NCBI GenBank assembly: GCA_033439685.1
Contig: JAUEDM010000006.1
Span: forward strand, 806,001 to 870,000
Reading direction: 5' to 3'
DNA length: 64,000 nt
Source of the DNA: Apodospora peruviana
Lineage: Eukaryota > Ascomycota > Sordariomycetes > Sordariales > Lasiosphaeriaceae
The notes below the pieces were generated by a model. It saw nothing but the letters and a program-made list of their open reading frames with translations. It ran no database searches and was not told where the DNA came from. This document shows positions 12,586-22,581 of the stretch, piece by piece. Made by a program: the position numbers and the translations under genes. The number at the start of each line of letters is the position of its first letter. The first letter of the stretch is position 1.

Positions 12586-13365
12586 TCACTTCGCAGCAGC
12601 AGCAGCACCGCTTGCCCTCTCCTCGCCCTCCTTCCTCAGTCCCTCCGCAACCCAATTAAACCGTCCAAACGCCGGATACCCCTCGAGGAAGGTGCTGGCA
12701 AGCCACATAAACCACACTTTGGACCCCTTCGGGACCCCCTCCCTAGCAAGCCGCGTGCGCTCGACGAGGAACGACTCAGTCAAATGGATGATCAGAACCG
12801 GCCAGAACATCTTGTTGACAAACCAACAAAACCCTCTCACGCCGTCAACCGGAAATAACGTCTCCACAGCTTTGGACTGAACAGACTCGGGAGAGCTGAA
12901 GAAGCCAGCGCGGACGAGAAAGAAGCTGAGGAAGTAAACGGTCACGCCTACGGCGGAGATCCATTCTGCGCCGCGGGGGAGGTGGTACGTCATTCTGCTT
13001 CCGATGGACTGATCCGGTGATGAGTGATCTGGCGATGTTTCTGGAGTGGCAATGCCGAAGACGGACCGGGCGGCCATTGTCATCTCGATGAGGCGCGCGC
13101 GGCGGTCGTTCCATGCTGCCATGGGCGGATCGATCTTGACGGTGTAGGTTGCGAGTGATTCCTTTGCGCCGCCCAACGCGCTGGTCGTCAGCGTAAGAGA
13201 GGAGAGATCCATGTCGACCATTTGGACGTTCTGGCAGGCTGAGGCGGGCAGCTTGTTGTAGTGCTGGAGGATGTGCTGAAGGTCGGCGGCGTGGTCCTTG
13301 TTCATGTGGCTGATTGTGCGCTCTTTAGCGGCCGGGGGGATGAATGTTGGCGATGAGGAGTCCAT
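12586..13365 (-). CDS. DUF2470-domain integral membrane protein
   Basis: Single exon, 259 aa, starting at the ATG at 13365 (MDSSSPTF); the open frame runs further 5' only through a TTG. The N-terminal half (ERTISHMNKDHAADLQHILQ, then MVDMDLSSLTL) matches the DUF2470 fold seen at the C-terminus of heme-handling HugZ-like and pyridoxamine-oxidase-like proteins. The HMNKDH motif is characteristic. The C-terminal half has hydrophobic segments (AVGVTVYFLSFFLVRAGFF and WFVNKMFWPVLIIHL), suggesting two or three membrane helices. It ends in an alanine-rich tail. The substrate and organelle are unknown; DUF2470 gives only a hint of flavin or heme association. The minus-strand neighbour TRM12 is 590 bp downstream and appears independent. 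Confidence 0.8.
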   Translation of the reverse strand: MDSSSPTFIPPAAKERTISHMNKDHAADLQHILQHYNKLPASACQNVQMVDMDLSSLTLTTSALGGAKESLATYTVKIDPPMAAWNDRRARLIEMTMAARSVFGIATPETSPDHSSPDQSIGSRMTYHLPRGAEWISAVGVTVYFLSFFLVRAGFFSSPESVQSKAVETLFPVDGVRGFCWFVNKMFWPVLIIHLTESFLVERTRLAREGVPKGSKVWFMWLASTFLEGYPAFGRFNWVAEGLRKEGEERASGAAAAAK

Positions 13366-13961
13366 TTTGGGGGGTGGTGTCTCTTTCTCCAATTATTGAT
13401 TGTGACTTGGTTATTTATTTAGGGTCTGGGTATTTGAGGTCTAGAGACAAGATGGGTGAGTGGATGTGGTGCACCAAACGAGCCGTGGTGATATTGAGTT
13501 CCCGGGAAGAACGTGGGGTTTTTGTTGTAGGCAGTCGATTTTCTAGTGACCTCGGGCGAGCTCGGGTACAGTGGCCACTGGACGAGGTCACACGTCATTT
13601 GCCAGCGAATGGATGAAACTTCACATGGGGGTGAATGGTGTCAGTTGCTCTTTCTCTTCTGCTAGTTTTTTATTTGAGCTTGGCTTCAAGGCAAGAGCAT
13701 GTCGGGACCGGGGGCCAGAGCTCGGACTTGGATCCGGACTCAGACTCCTCGAACGGTGCGAAGCGCGGCGGCGAATTAGGGTTAGGGTCCGATATTTTGA
13801 GGTCACACTCCGAGTCAACCACACTCACATCGCCATAACTCTCCATATGTTCCCAACTATCAGACGACAGAAACACCAGACGACAAAATGATTTCCATAG
13901 CAAATGGAATATTGAATTGTGGTCTCAGGCTATGCGACTCACCATTGGTAATTATTGTCGA
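13366..13961. other. Intergenic region containing a telobox dimer
   Basis: Lies between the DUF2470 gene start and the 3' end of the CFEM receptor gene, both on the minus strand. The notable element is the TTAGGG dimer at 13776-13787. No protein gene seen. Confidence 0.45.
13776..13787 (+). promoter_or_regulatory. Interstitial telobox dimer (TTAGGG x2)
   Basis: A perfect TTAGGGTTAGGG about 410 bp upstream of the minus-strand DUF2470 gene start. Two vertebrate/fungal-type telomere repeats are the recognised binding sequence of telobox Myb proteins such as Tbf1, and a Tbf1-like protein is encoded at 33.4-36.6 kb in this window. Whether it is a functional promoter site is inference. Confidence 0.45.
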
Positions 13962-15743
13962 TTATTTTGCCATGATGCCATCCCTCAGTTCCCCCTGGCC
14001 CTTCTTCCCGGTCCTCGGTGGACGGATGGCGATCAGTATCTCGCCCGGTTTCACGGGTGTCTGCCGCGCCAAGCAACTGTCAGCTGACCTTCCAGTCCTC
14101 ATAATATCAGAAATATTTTCCAACTGCATAATCGCATGGCATTTCCTTCCCGATATACTGTCAAAGCTTAGCTGGCGTAACAAGCGCCGGGAGCCGTGCC
14201 CGTGGAGGCGGTTGGTGGTCAACTTCGGCGTCGGCGACGACTTGCCTCCGATCGGGAGTCGTAGTCTGCCGTCTGCCGCACCGGACCTGTTTGGCCTGCG
14301 CCGGAACAGCACCCTGATGGCAGGCAGACTTGTTACGATGATGCTAACCGCCACTTCGAGCCCCGTCCAGATTATCGTGTCTGTGTAGTCCCACGTTGGA
14401 TTAACCGAGTCGCCGAAGCCGTGGAGTGCCCACAGCCGGACGCAGCTCGTGACGAACACAAAGAAGCCGAGTGAGAACATTATCATGATCTCCAGCTTGG
14501 ACCGCCTCGACACGTTGAGCCGGGCGACCAGCGGAAGCGGCATCACGAGAATAACAATATCCTGCGCGATGCTGAACCCAGCCATCGTGTAGCCGAGCGT
14601 GTTGACGTCGATGCAGTGGTGCGGCCCAAAGGACCCCTGCTTCCATCCCTCCCAGATAAAATTGATGGGAACGCACTGGAGGATTTGGGCGAGGAGCCAG
14701 GCCAGCCCTGAGACGGCGACCCAGGCCATGACACCGTACAACGCCGCCCGGAATGTCCGGTGGGGAAAGATGCGTAGGTAGAAGCAGAGAATCGATATTT
14801 TGGTGAGGGTCAGGATGGACAGGTAGAGCGTTTCTGCCACGTACAATAACTGGTCATGTTAGCCCTAGCTCACAAACGAAGTTCTGTCCATTGGCTGGGT
14901 GTTCTTGATACCTTGAGGGAAAGAGCCAAGTCAGACGCCCTGACAGTCCAAATGTCCACCCCGAACGCAAGTTGAACAACTGTTTCTTATTAGCAGCATA
15001 TTCCCAGCGATACGAATGGACACCACTGCTCCGAGGCACTTACCATAGACTCCCAAGCTTTCAAACACAACGAAAAGAACCTGAGCAAAACGTGTCAGGC
15101 CACAAACAACAAACACCTTTCAAATTGCTGATTTACCGTCACTACCATTATGATATAGTCATCCGCCTCAAGCTCCGACACCGACCATCCCCGCGAGTAC
15201 AGCCGTAGCAGCACACATATCAGGGCCGGGATCTCAACTGACAGTGGTGCCAGCACGTCTGCTTTCCTCGATCTTCGGGGTTTCCCGCATGCCTCCCACG
15301 CACCACGGGCAGTTTCTGCCCTTGTCAGCTTGAACCTTCATTCCTTGTTTCCTTTTGCACGAGAAGCTGGTGCACGGACAAAACTCACCTAAAGACTCCT
15401 CTGTGGAACACTTCTCCTGCACACAGCTCAGCACAGCAGGGTAGTAGCTGAGGATATCATTCTCGCACAAACACAACGCATCGCCTTGTGGGTTGCCATC
15501 GAGACAGGAACTGTTTGGAGCGAGCTGGATGACACAGTCGAGACCGCAGGGTGGGACAGTGGCTGCGATGTCGGGGAAGGAAAGCGTGAGGGGAGGAGAG
15601 GATGATGAAGTCGGCGAGCTCGCCGCTTGACATTGCGGTAGTAATGCGATTATCTGAGCGAAAACAAGGAATGCTAAAAGAAAAGAAGAGGAAGGAATGC
15701 TAAAACATTCTGGTCGGTAGCGACTGTAATGATTGGCCCTCAT
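13962..15743 (-). CDS. CFEM-domain Pth11-like seven-transmembrane receptor
   Basis: Model: complement(join(13962..14849, 14912..14979, 15044..15080, 15137..15315, 15389..15743)), 508 aa; all four introns have GT...AG ends and consistent phase. A signal peptide (about residues 1-40) precedes a CFEM domain. Seven cysteines (CGLDC...C...CLC...C...C) lie in exon 1. The eighth falls in exon 2 (WEACGKP), as is usual for the family. The rest is a rhodopsin-like fungal module with about seven helices; recognisable parts are LEADDYIIMVVTV, FGVDIWTVRASDLALSLK, LTKISILCFYLRIF and TDTIIWTGLEVAVSIIVTSLPAIR. Pth11-type receptors sit in the plasma membrane and sense surface cues or nutrients; the best known controls appressorium formation in rice blast. 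The cytoplasmic tail is basic and loses similarity near its end, so the last ~90 residues and the stop are less certain. Confidence 0.88.
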
Positions 15744-17278
15744 CGTACGTTAGAAGAGACACCAAGCAGCAGCGGACATGGCCTTGCTGACGGGACCCCT
15801 TTTCCCCTGGACAAGGTTGCGATTATTACAAAAAGAAAGAGGTGGATATTTTTCTCATCATCGTGGTCATATGATGCTTACCCAGAAAAAGGTGGCAAAC
15901 GCTATCATTTGCATGCCCACCTTTAATTACCCAGAAGCTGCCCGGCAAGCTTTGGGGCACCGGAGATCGAAGGTTAAGAACCAACCATCGCGGCCGTCTG
16001 ACCGAGTCGAAGACTAGCCCTCGCTCGCTCCGAAGAACCTTTGACGTTTCCCTGGTAACGGACCAACACCTGCTTATCTATCTCCACCATCGGGACTCGG
16101 TATAAAACTCGAGATCTCGTCAGCATCGGACACACTTCTTTGCGGGGCATCCTATCTTTCAACTTAGACTCAAGAGCACGTGAGGCCAATGAGATACGAA
16201 TGTCAAGGGAACTCAAGTAAATAACTCAGCACCCGAGCATCAACAATCCGTGTCATCAGTATCATAGCACATTTCAGTCACCTAGTCCACCTCCTAAGGC
16301 CAGCGGGAGATAGACAGGCAGAAACTATGCAGACAATCGGCGGCTCTGTCGGTGCCGATATAGCATCCGGTGTTATGTTCAAGGAAAAAAGAAGTCCGAA
16401 CGGGCAAGGAAACAGAGTATCTAGCGGGTACACTAGAATCTAGGATACGGGATCGTCTACACTCGATGACCGTTTCACTTTCAATCTGTTCAATTGGTGT
16501 CAGCCAGCCTCTCCAGACTCGTATATCCACCAACCACTCTCTCACCACACAGACAAACAGAGTATCCGAGGTTGGAGCTCCATCTCGGCTTTGAGTGTCT
16601 GTGGCGTGAAATATTTGACAAAACCCAAGCTTCCCCTTATCAGTCAATCCCACCTGGGGACCATAGTGCATACCTACGGTAGCGGGAGCGGCCTGTGCTG
16701 TGCATATATATCCGGGGTCTGGTCTGGAGATAGTGAAGGCAACCCCAGGCCGGACAGGTTGACATAGGGTGAGGAAGATCCGATGAATTCCGTGGAGGTA
16801 GGCCTGAGGTGAAGGGGCAGTCACGGCCCGGCCAAGAGATGGTTCGGATTCTTTGATGGGCTGGAATAAACCTGCTTTCGCAAAATGACAACATCATCAG
16901 ACATAAACCCGTTGAGGTACCCATGCGTAAAGATGCTGCGGTACCTAATTATTAGCGGCGATCGCAACTTAGGCTGTCAGAGTCTCACTAATAGGTGTCT
17001 AACTGGACATTCCATCAGCAACCCGTATCAACGATCCCATCTCCTCACTTCAGCATGCATGACTGATTGCAGACATCTCAGGGATGAGGGAGTCTACACA
17101 TTTCACCTCACGTTTTCTCTTCAACTACACTCCATAAACACGGCCGACCAAGTCCAAAATAAACCCTCCCTCATCTACCTAGGTAAGGCAATCAAGTGCG
17201 TATTTATATGAACCCAAACCCTGTCCACATCGGCATAACTTGGTGAAAATCCACAGATCCAACCACATTATGAAAACC
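15744..17278. other. Intergenic region between receptor gene and tRNA gene
   Basis: No convincing gene. A 176-codon minus-strand open frame (16294-16824) has no recognisable motif and no clear ATG context, so I do not call it. The first ~300 bp should hold the receptor promoter. Confidence 0.4.
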
Positions 17279-17364
17279 GGGCGTGTGGCTCAGTTGGTAG
17301 AGCGTTCGCTTAGCATGAGTAACATTATTGCGAAAGGTCCTGAGTTCGATTCTTAGCTCGTCCA
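17279..17364 (+). tRNA. tRNA-Ala (anticodon AGC) with a 13-nt intron
   Basis: The sequence folds as a tRNA: acceptor GGGCGTG with CTCGTCC plus discriminator A, D arm GCTC/GAGC, anticodon stem TTCGC/GCGAA and T arm with TTCGATT loop. The anticodon loop reads TTAGCA, giving AGC for alanine. Thirteen extra bases (TGAGTAACATTAT) sit between position 37 and position 38, the canonical intron site. The spliced tRNA is 73 nt plus CCA. A-box (TGGCTCAGTTGG) and B-box (GTTCGATTC) internal promoters are present. The acceptor stem has one T-T mismatch and one G-T pair and the T stem a G-T pair, so an inactive copy is possible but not indicated otherwise. Confidence 0.85.
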
Positions 17365-17391
17365 TCCCAATCATATCATGATCGGCTTCTC

Positions 17392-17396
17392 TTTTT
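17392..17396 (+). terminator. RNA polymerase III terminator (T5)
   Basis: Five consecutive T, 28 bases after the tRNA 3' end, the first T run of four or more downstream. This is the standard Pol III stop signal. Confidence 0.6.
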
Positions 17397-17429
17397 GCTG
17401 TTCAAAACAGATTTAATAACTTTTATACT

Positions 17430-17645
17430 TTGAAGAAGAAATCACGTCTCCTTCGTAACCGCCGCTTCGGAGGTACCGAAGCGCCCAAACAAAATGACAT
17501 TAGAATCATCCACCGGCTAGAGCAAGGTCCTCTTAAGAAATATCTGTTGGCACACGAAGTTGGCACGGGGAAGACACTTCAACTATTTCGGCTCGATTAT
17601 AATCTAGAGCGGATCATCCTTCAACGCATGCAGGATTTCCTATAA
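17430..17645 (+). pseudogene. Possible remnant of a P-loop helicase-like gene
   Basis: An open frame of about 70 codons without a good start carries the segment KKYLLAHEVGTGKTLQ. This resembles the Walker A region of SNF2-type ATPases (usually LLADEMGTGKT with a D where H is here). Nothing else of a helicase is recognisable on either side; the frame stops after QDFL. It lies just after the tRNA gene. A P-loop motif this short can arise by chance, so this is a tentative relic, perhaps of a mobile or repeated gene. Confidence 0.25.
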
Positions 17646-18074
17646 AAGCATGGAAGAAAAGCATGGCGAACATACTGGCCCTCTAGGTATGCTCATCGTC
17701 CTATTTATCCTCATTCTATTCTCTCTCGATCATAAGCTCAATGAATGATACATGAATCGACCACAGTTTGGTAGTCGAAGGAATGCTGCGTTATATGGTA
17801 GTGGCCCGGACAGAATGATCCATCCTTGGACTAGAGAAGAGAACGTTTATAATTCTTCAGCTCCCTCCGAATTTTGCACTTTAAAACTAAAACAATGGTA
17901 TATACTCCCTCTCAAACGCCAAATCCCACAGCAAAGTCGAGATGTTTTATTCCAAACTCTCCGTTTTGAAACAAGCCCATGATCTACAACCAGGAGCATA
18001 CGCCCATCAAATACCTAGGTATACTAACAGCACCTCAACCACCACCCTACCTATCCAGATCTCCATCCACAAGC
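17646..18074. other. AT-rich intergenic region
   Basis: Between the P-loop relic and the 3' end of the minus-strand hydrolase gene. No gene or site recognised. Confidence 0.4.
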
Positions 18075-19207
18075 TCAAAGTTTCTCATAAAACTCGAGCA
18101 ATTTCCGCGCACCAATCTCCCACTGGACATCATTCTGCAAGTGATGCGCAGCGCCAGAAACAACGCAAAACCTTACCCCTTGGCCAGCCGTATCCTCGCC
18201 GCCCTCTCCCTCAATACCCTCCACTTTCGTTGTTTCCCCATCAACTTTCTTCTGCCCAACCAGTTTGGCATACGCTCCACGATAAAACCCTGCCAACTTC
18301 TCCATGACAGACCGCGTCATGATCTTGTCCCCTCCACCACAAAGGACCATGATACTCTCTCCTCTTTCCCTAGACATGATCTGCTGAAGCACCTTCGTGG
18401 CGCTCACAAACGGGTATCCCATACCCAACGGCCACAAGAAACTCTCATACGGACTCGACAGAGCCATGAACCGCTCAACGTAGGCACCCGTCAGCTCAGC
18501 ACTGAAAAATACCCTGCGAATAAGCGCCGGGTGCGACAGCGGCGAGTTGGGGTGCCACCCGTGAAACAGCATGCGAAGCGTAAACCACGGGTCGAGTTTG
18601 AACCAGTTCCAGTAGACTCCCATTCTATCATCAATCCATGTTAAAATCCTTTCTGATATTGGGAAAGTGAAAGAACGTACGAGCCACAGCCAGGCACAGC
18701 AGCCGCCAGCACCAATCCTTTCACCTTCACTTCCTGTTCCGAAAGAACAAACTGACAGAGCCCGCCGCCGCTGGAATGGCCGACCAGAACTATTTCCTGG
18801 CCGCCGGAGTGGTCCTGGGCCCACCTGATACCAGTCACGATGTCGTCGGCGAGCATGCGCTTCGTGGTCCCGTAGACCATGCGCAGAAAAGACGGGTACC
18901 AGCTGTTGCCGTGGCCGCGCATCGATACCGCGTAGCAGGGTATGCCGCGGGCGGAGAGGTAGGTCATGTACTCTAGCCAGACGAAGGCGCCGCCCATGCC
19001 GCCGTGAACGAAGAATATTGGAGATTTTGGAGGGTCATTATTTGTGGTTTTGGGTGCGGCGTATAGGATCTCGATGTTGCCATTGCCGCCTTTCGTGGGG
19101 ATGAAGAAGCGAGTGATGTTGTCTGGGAGGGTGGATGGTTGCAGAGGCCCGTCGCTGGCTGGGGTTCGCCAGTGGAGGTATTTGTAGCTGAGGTAGAAGT
19201 TGAACAT
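18075..19207 (-). CDS. Alpha/beta hydrolase
   Basis: Model: complement(join(18075..18624, 18681..19207)), 358 aa, one 56-bp intron (GTACGT...TAG) that splits a serine codon. The fold is clear: FFVHGGMGGAF (oxyanion region, about residues 66-74) and the nucleophile elbow GHSSGG with Ser145. Late acid and base candidates are the Asp in CGGGDKIMT and the His in SGAAHHLQND. The triad therefore appears complete. There is no signal peptide; the N-terminus MFNFYLSYKYLHW could be a short amphipathic or membrane-associated segment. It belongs to the large Hydrolase_4/AB-hydrolase group of esterases, lipases and thioesterases, and the substrate cannot be predicted. A G-run on the coding strand lies about 90 bp upstream of the ATG. 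Confidence 0.85.
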
Positions 19208-19995
19208 ACTTTTTTACCTGTGGTTATTTGGATTTGATGGATAGGGAGAGAAAGTGAGAAGGAGGGTGGTGAGTCCCAGGTTGTTATATCAGCCGCCGCC
19301 CCCCCCCCCCCCCCCCCCCCCAATGCTCTTGGAGAGATCCAATTGAGATAGCATTGCGATCTTTGACGAAACTCATTGGTTGAAACCAAAGTGCTTTCAT
19401 GATCGGGAATTTCAGGATGGGCAGGCCGTGTCACCTTTGTACGTGACTTACCGTCTCGCCCTGTGAAAGGATGTCGGAAGAAACGCCAAGATGGGCTGTG
19501 GCTATGCTATGCCTCCACTGGAGGTCAGCTGAGATAAAGGCAACTTGGGTCATGAAACGTTACAAAAGTAAATATAAGTGAATCTTGAACAACACTGGCT
19601 TCTCGTCATTTATTTCGTAATTACATCTACCGATGAAGTCCCGGAGTTTTCTAGGCGTCAATTGCCTCGTCTCACTCGAGTTGGAGAACGCCCCGCTGTT
19701 AGTGAAGCTTAAATTTACTTCGCCCAGTGGAGGGTCGGCACTGTTGCCCGTAGCCCGCTGGAAATTTTGGGTGACTGATCCCGTCCCAGCGCTGTGATAG
19801 CGTGACAGCAAAATCTGGAGCTGAACGACAGCCCTTCGCTGCCCGCCTGCCAAAGCCATCCAATCCGTAAACACCCGCTCGGCATCGAGTCACTCACTCA
19901 CCCACACAGTTCTGATGCTTTGAGAAACCAAACCGAATTGGGCTAGTGAATCCTCACAGTATACCGATAGATGCTCGACAACAAGGGCAGCCAAA
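19208..19995. other. Divergent promoter region (hydrolase / DBR1)
   Basis: Spacer between the divergently transcribed hydrolase and DBR1 genes. It holds the 23-base C run at 19299-19321 and otherwise no recognised site. Several short open frames are present without protein-like features. Confidence 0.5.
19299..19321 (+). repeat. Homopolymer run of 23 C
   Basis: A run of 23 C on the plus strand, i.e. G-rich on the coding strand of the hydrolase gene, 92-114 bp before its ATG. It could affect promoter structure (G-quadruplex potential) or be simple slippage. Run length may be inexact. Confidence 0.85.
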
Positions 19996-21927
19996 ATGAG
20001 TGAACCCAATATTTCCACGACCGTCTCACAGGGCGTGCGCGTCGCCATCGAAGGATGTGTGAGTTTCTTTCATTCCGCATTTTTAAGGTCTTTAGCTAAC
20101 ACACTCTGTAAGGGCCATGGCACACTCAACGCCATCTACGCAGCAGTCGACAGATCCTGCAAAGAGCAACAATGGGACGGCGTCGACCTCCTCATCATCG
20201 GCGGCGATTTCCAGGCTGTCCGCAACGCCGCCGACCTAACCGTCATGTCAGTCCCAGCCAAGTACCGTGAGCTGGGCGACTTCCACGAGTACTACAGCGG
20301 CATACGAAAAGCTCCGTATCTAACCATTTTTGTCGCGGGCAACCACGAAGCGTCTTCTCACTTATGGGAGCTGTACTACGGCGGCTGGGTGGCGCCCAAC
20401 ATCTACTACATGGGCGCCGCCAACGTGTTGCGTCTAGGGCCCTTGCGCATCGCCGGCATGAGCGGTATCTGGAAAGGGTTTGATTATCGCAAGCCGCACC
20501 ACGAGCGCCTGCCTTTTAGTGCGGACGACATCAAGAGCTTTTATCATGCGCGCGAGTTCGACGTGCGCAAGCTGCTGCAGCTGCGCACGCAGGTTGATAT
20601 TGGGATTTCTCACGACTGGCCAAGGGCTATTGAGCGCCATGGCAACGAGTGGCACTTGTGGAACATGAAGCCCGATTTCGAGAGGGAGTCGTATGATGGG
20701 TCTCTCGGAAATCCGGCCGCGACGTATGTTATGGACCGGCTGCGGCCGCCGTATTGGTTCTCGGCGCACATGCACTGCAAGTTCTCGGCCATCAAGACGT
20801 ACGAGCCTTCTCCCCAGATGGCAGAAGATGAGAAGCCAAGTGTCAGTACTGCTCAGGAGGCGGCACCAGTTGCAGCAGCAGCTGGTGCACCTGTGGTAAA
20901 TCCTGACGAGATTGATTTGGGAATGGGTGATGATGAGGAGAAGACAGCAGCACCTAGTGCATCTGCGATAAATCCCGATGAGATTGACTTGGACATGAAC
21001 GACGACGACGAGAAGGTAGCTGCTTCTGCTACGGCCCCGGAGGAGAACAAGGGACCCGATAAAGCCAGTAGCAATAGCAGCAGCAAGCCAGACCCAACCG
21101 AAAGCCTTCGAGCCAAACTCCCGGCAGCGTTCGCAAAACCCAAGCAGGAGCAGCAACAGGAAAAGCAACCGAAAGCAACACCCGGTCAACCTGTTCCGGC
21201 CGGTGTTACGAACACCACCGTCCGCTTTCTCGCCCTCGACAAGTGTCTCCCCGGGAGAAAATTCCTCCAGCTGTGCCAGATATCTCCTTTTGGGAACACG
21301 ACCACAGAGCCCGTTTCGACTTCTACTACTCCTGAATCATCATCCGAAGGATTCCATCCCCGGTACCAACTCCAATACGACCCCGAATGGCTAGCCATCA
21401 CCCGTGTCTTTTCCAATTACCTCACCATCGGCTCTGGGAATCCAGTTCCCCAAGACTTGGGTGAGGCAGCTTACCTGCCCATGATAGAAACTGAGGAGAA
21501 CTGGGTTCGCAAGAATTTGACGCTCAAAAACAAACTCGACGTGCCGGAAAACTTTACTCTCACAGCTTCCCCTATTGTGACAGAAGACGAGAAAATTATT
21601 GATGTAAAGGGGGCAGACGAGCAGCCTGATGAGTACACGAATCCCCAGACGGTGGAATTCTGTAACCTTGTGGGTGTACCGAACCTTTGGGATGCTACAC
21701 CTGAACAAAGGGCTGAGCGGAAGGCGAGGGGACCTCCACCGTCCTCAGATCGTGGGGGTGGAAGAGGCGGTGGAAGAGGGTTTGGTGGTGGCAGAGGAGG
21801 TAGAGGTAGAGGAGGAGGAGGGAGAGGCGGTGGTGGTGGAAGAGGATGGGGTAGAGGTGGTAGAGGTGGTAGAGGTGGAAGAGGGGGTGGGCGAGGAGAC
21901 GGTGGCCGCGGAAGAGGAGGATGGTGA
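19996..21927 (+). CDS. DBR1: RNA lariat debranching enzyme with RG-rich tail
   Basis: Model: join(19996..20058, 20113..21927), 625 aa. Dbr1 hydrolyses the 2'-5' phosphodiester of excised intron lariats in the nucleus. The metallophosphoesterase motifs are all visible: EGCGHGTLNAIY (21-residue exon 1 ends at the Cys), LIIGGDFQAVRN (~50), AGNHEAS (~95), GISHDWPR (~190) and SAHMHCKFSA (~240). The C-terminal debranching domain follows (RFLALDKCLPGRKFLQ, then LQYDPEWLAITRVFSNYL). Between the two lie two copies of an acidic NPDEIDL[GD]M motif. After DATPEQRAERKARG the protein ends in about 55 residues of RG/GGR repeats, an RNA-binding type tail I do not expect in yeast or animal Dbr1. The single 54-nt intron is a multiple of three with no stop, so retention would insert 18 residues inside the catalytic GCGHG motif. 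Confidence 0.93.
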   Translation: MSEPNISTTVSQGVRVAIEGCVSFFHSAFLRSLANTLCKGHGTLNAIYAAVDRSCKEQQWDGVDLLIIGGDFQAVRNAADLTVMSVPAKYRELGDFHEYYSGIRKAPYLTIFVAGNHEASSHLWELYYGGWVAPNIYYMGAANVLRLGPLRIAGMSGIWKGFDYRKPHHERLPFSADDIKSFYHAREFDVRKLLQLRTQVDIGISHDWPRAIERHGNEWHLWNMKPDFERESYDGSLGNPAATYVMDRLRPPYWFSAHMHCKFSAIKTYEPSPQMAEDEKPSVSTAQEAAPVAAAAGAPVVNPDEIDLGMGDDEEKTAAPSASAINPDEIDLDMNDDDEKVAASATAPEENKGPDKASSNSSSKPDPTESLRAKLPAAFAKPKQEQQQEKQPKATPGQPVPAGVTNTTVRFLALDKCLPGRKFLQLCQISPFGNTTTEPVSTSTTPESSSEGFHPRYQLQYDPEWLAITRVFSNYLTIGSGNPVPQDLGEAAYLPMIETEENWVRKNLTLKNKLDVPENFTLTASPIVTEDEKIIDVKGADEQPDEYTNPQTVEFCNLVGVPNLWDATPEQRAERKARGPPPSSDRGGGRGGGRGFGGGRGGRGRGGGGRGGGGGRGWGRGGRGGRGGRGGGRGDGGRGRGGW

Positions 21928-22581
21928 GACCACAGTATCTCCAGTTCTTGCACGAATCATGTATCTACTTATCACGCCAAAGGAGAGCAGAATCAGATAC
22001 CCGCGATATGAGCTAGACAATTATCACAGAAGGAGCGAGTTTACAGATCGTCTTGTTCAGTGACTTCCCGCAAATTTGTTCGGTGAGGGCAAAAGTAGCT
22101 ATATCGATATAGTTGTATTGTCTAATATCTTGACAGCCCACAGTAACAGTAAAATGTTTCCCTTCTTTACAAAGCGAGACTCAGTGAAAAAGTAATCAGT
22201 CTAGCAGATCGTTGGGGAGAAATTTGCTCTTCCATCTATTTTAGACGTTGTACCCACGGAAGAGAAAGGGCTGAACGCATATGCTAGGATGGAGTCTCTT
22301 TTTCTTTGCTTCTTCAAGAAAAAGAGTCATGTCAGTTTTGCACGCCAGAGGCAATGAGACACCATTGTGTGTCAGTTTATGGTTCATTGGACACTCGTCC
22401 ATTCGACCTGTCCAAGAACCATGTGTTGTTCGATGAAAACTGCCGAATCATCATCGTTCTAATACCAAACTCCGTCATCAACGCCAAAACCCGCCTCCCC
22501 CCCTGTTTCCCTCAAAAACGCCAGTGGTTCCCAACCAACTGTTGCCGTCACAACGCCGTTCATCCCATTGAATAGGGGATT
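21928..22581. other. Convergent intergenic region
   Basis: Tail-to-tail spacer between DBR1 and the elongin C gene. An 89-codon plus-strand frame at 22306-22575 has no recognisable motif. No gene called. Confidence 0.45.

Noticed and set aside
16294..16824. A 176-codon minus-strand frame.
   Set aside because: No ATG with plausible context, no motif and no splice partner. Not enough support.
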